From positions 1-6,069 of the forward strand of contig CANBTK010000134.1 of the NCBI GenBank assembly GCA_947372365.1: 6,069 nt of DNA, in the 5' to 3' direction. This DNA is from Flavipsychrobacter stenotrophus (GTDB taxonomy: Bacteria; Bacteroidota; Bacteroidia; Chitinophagales; Chitinophagaceae). Below are positions 6,062-6,069 of this stretch, in pieces. How positions within the stretch are numbered: the stretch's first letter is position 1; each line of letters opens with the position of its first letter. The notes beneath the pieces are model-generated. The model had not been told where the DNA came from, did no database searches, and saw only the letters and a program-made list of their open reading frames with translations. The translations under genes were made by a program, and so were the position numbers.

Positions 6062-6069
6062 GGCTTTAC

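Noticed and set aside
1..6069. A hidden defence, toxin-antitoxin, CRISPR or mobile system
   Set aside because: All large open frames belong to recognisable metabolic, redox or membrane enzyme families. No repeat-spacer array, transposase, integrase, toxin fold or tRNA was found.

Overview
The window looks like a chromosomal segment from a member of the Bacteroidota, possibly a Chitinophagaceae- or Sphingobacteria-like lineage. The main reasons are near-perfect Bacteroidota-type promoters (TAnnTTTG at -7) just ahead of two genes, no Shine-Dalgarno sequence ahead of any gene, a long (615-residue) PurF-type protein of the kind I associate with this phylum, and a signal peptide ending before Gln. 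Genus-level placement is a guess.

Layout: positions 2-76 hold the last 24 codons of a + strand gene, possibly MqnA of the futalosine menaquinone pathway. Next comes a 385-bp convergent intergenic region with a three-unit 12-bp tandem repeat, a pair of REP-like GCCCC/GGGGC hairpins, and a strong intrinsic terminator serving the minus-strand gene. Positions 1604-462 (minus) encode a complete short/medium-chain acyl-CoA dehydrogenase. A 232-bp divergent region then carries a 12-bp palindrome, a 10-bp spaced inverted repeat and the promoter of the next gene. Positions 1837-2385 (+) encode an exported thioredoxin-fold protein with a CEHC active site. Positions 2456-4303 (+) encode the long PurF-type amidophosphoribosyltransferase. 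A 168-bp gap with strong hairpins follows, then at 4472-6061 (+) a polytopic membrane protein resembling GT39/ArnT-type glycosyltransferases.

The genes do not form an obvious pathway. Two of the three complete + strand genes have their own promoter, so this looks like separately transcribed housekeeping or accessory genes rather than one operon. The acyl-CoA dehydrogenase serves fatty-acid or amino-acid-derived acyl-CoA oxidation, the thioredoxin-like protein periplasmic thiol chemistry, the PurF-like protein glutamine- and PRPP-dependent chemistry, and the membrane protein probably lipid-linked sugar transfer outside the inner membrane.

No mobile element, CRISPR array, tRNA, rRNA or clearly new multi-gene system was seen. 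The points most worth a second look are the apparent leaderless or near-leaderless promoters, the altered glutaminase and C-terminal motifs of the PurF-like protein, and the uncharacterised intergenic repeats and hairpins.
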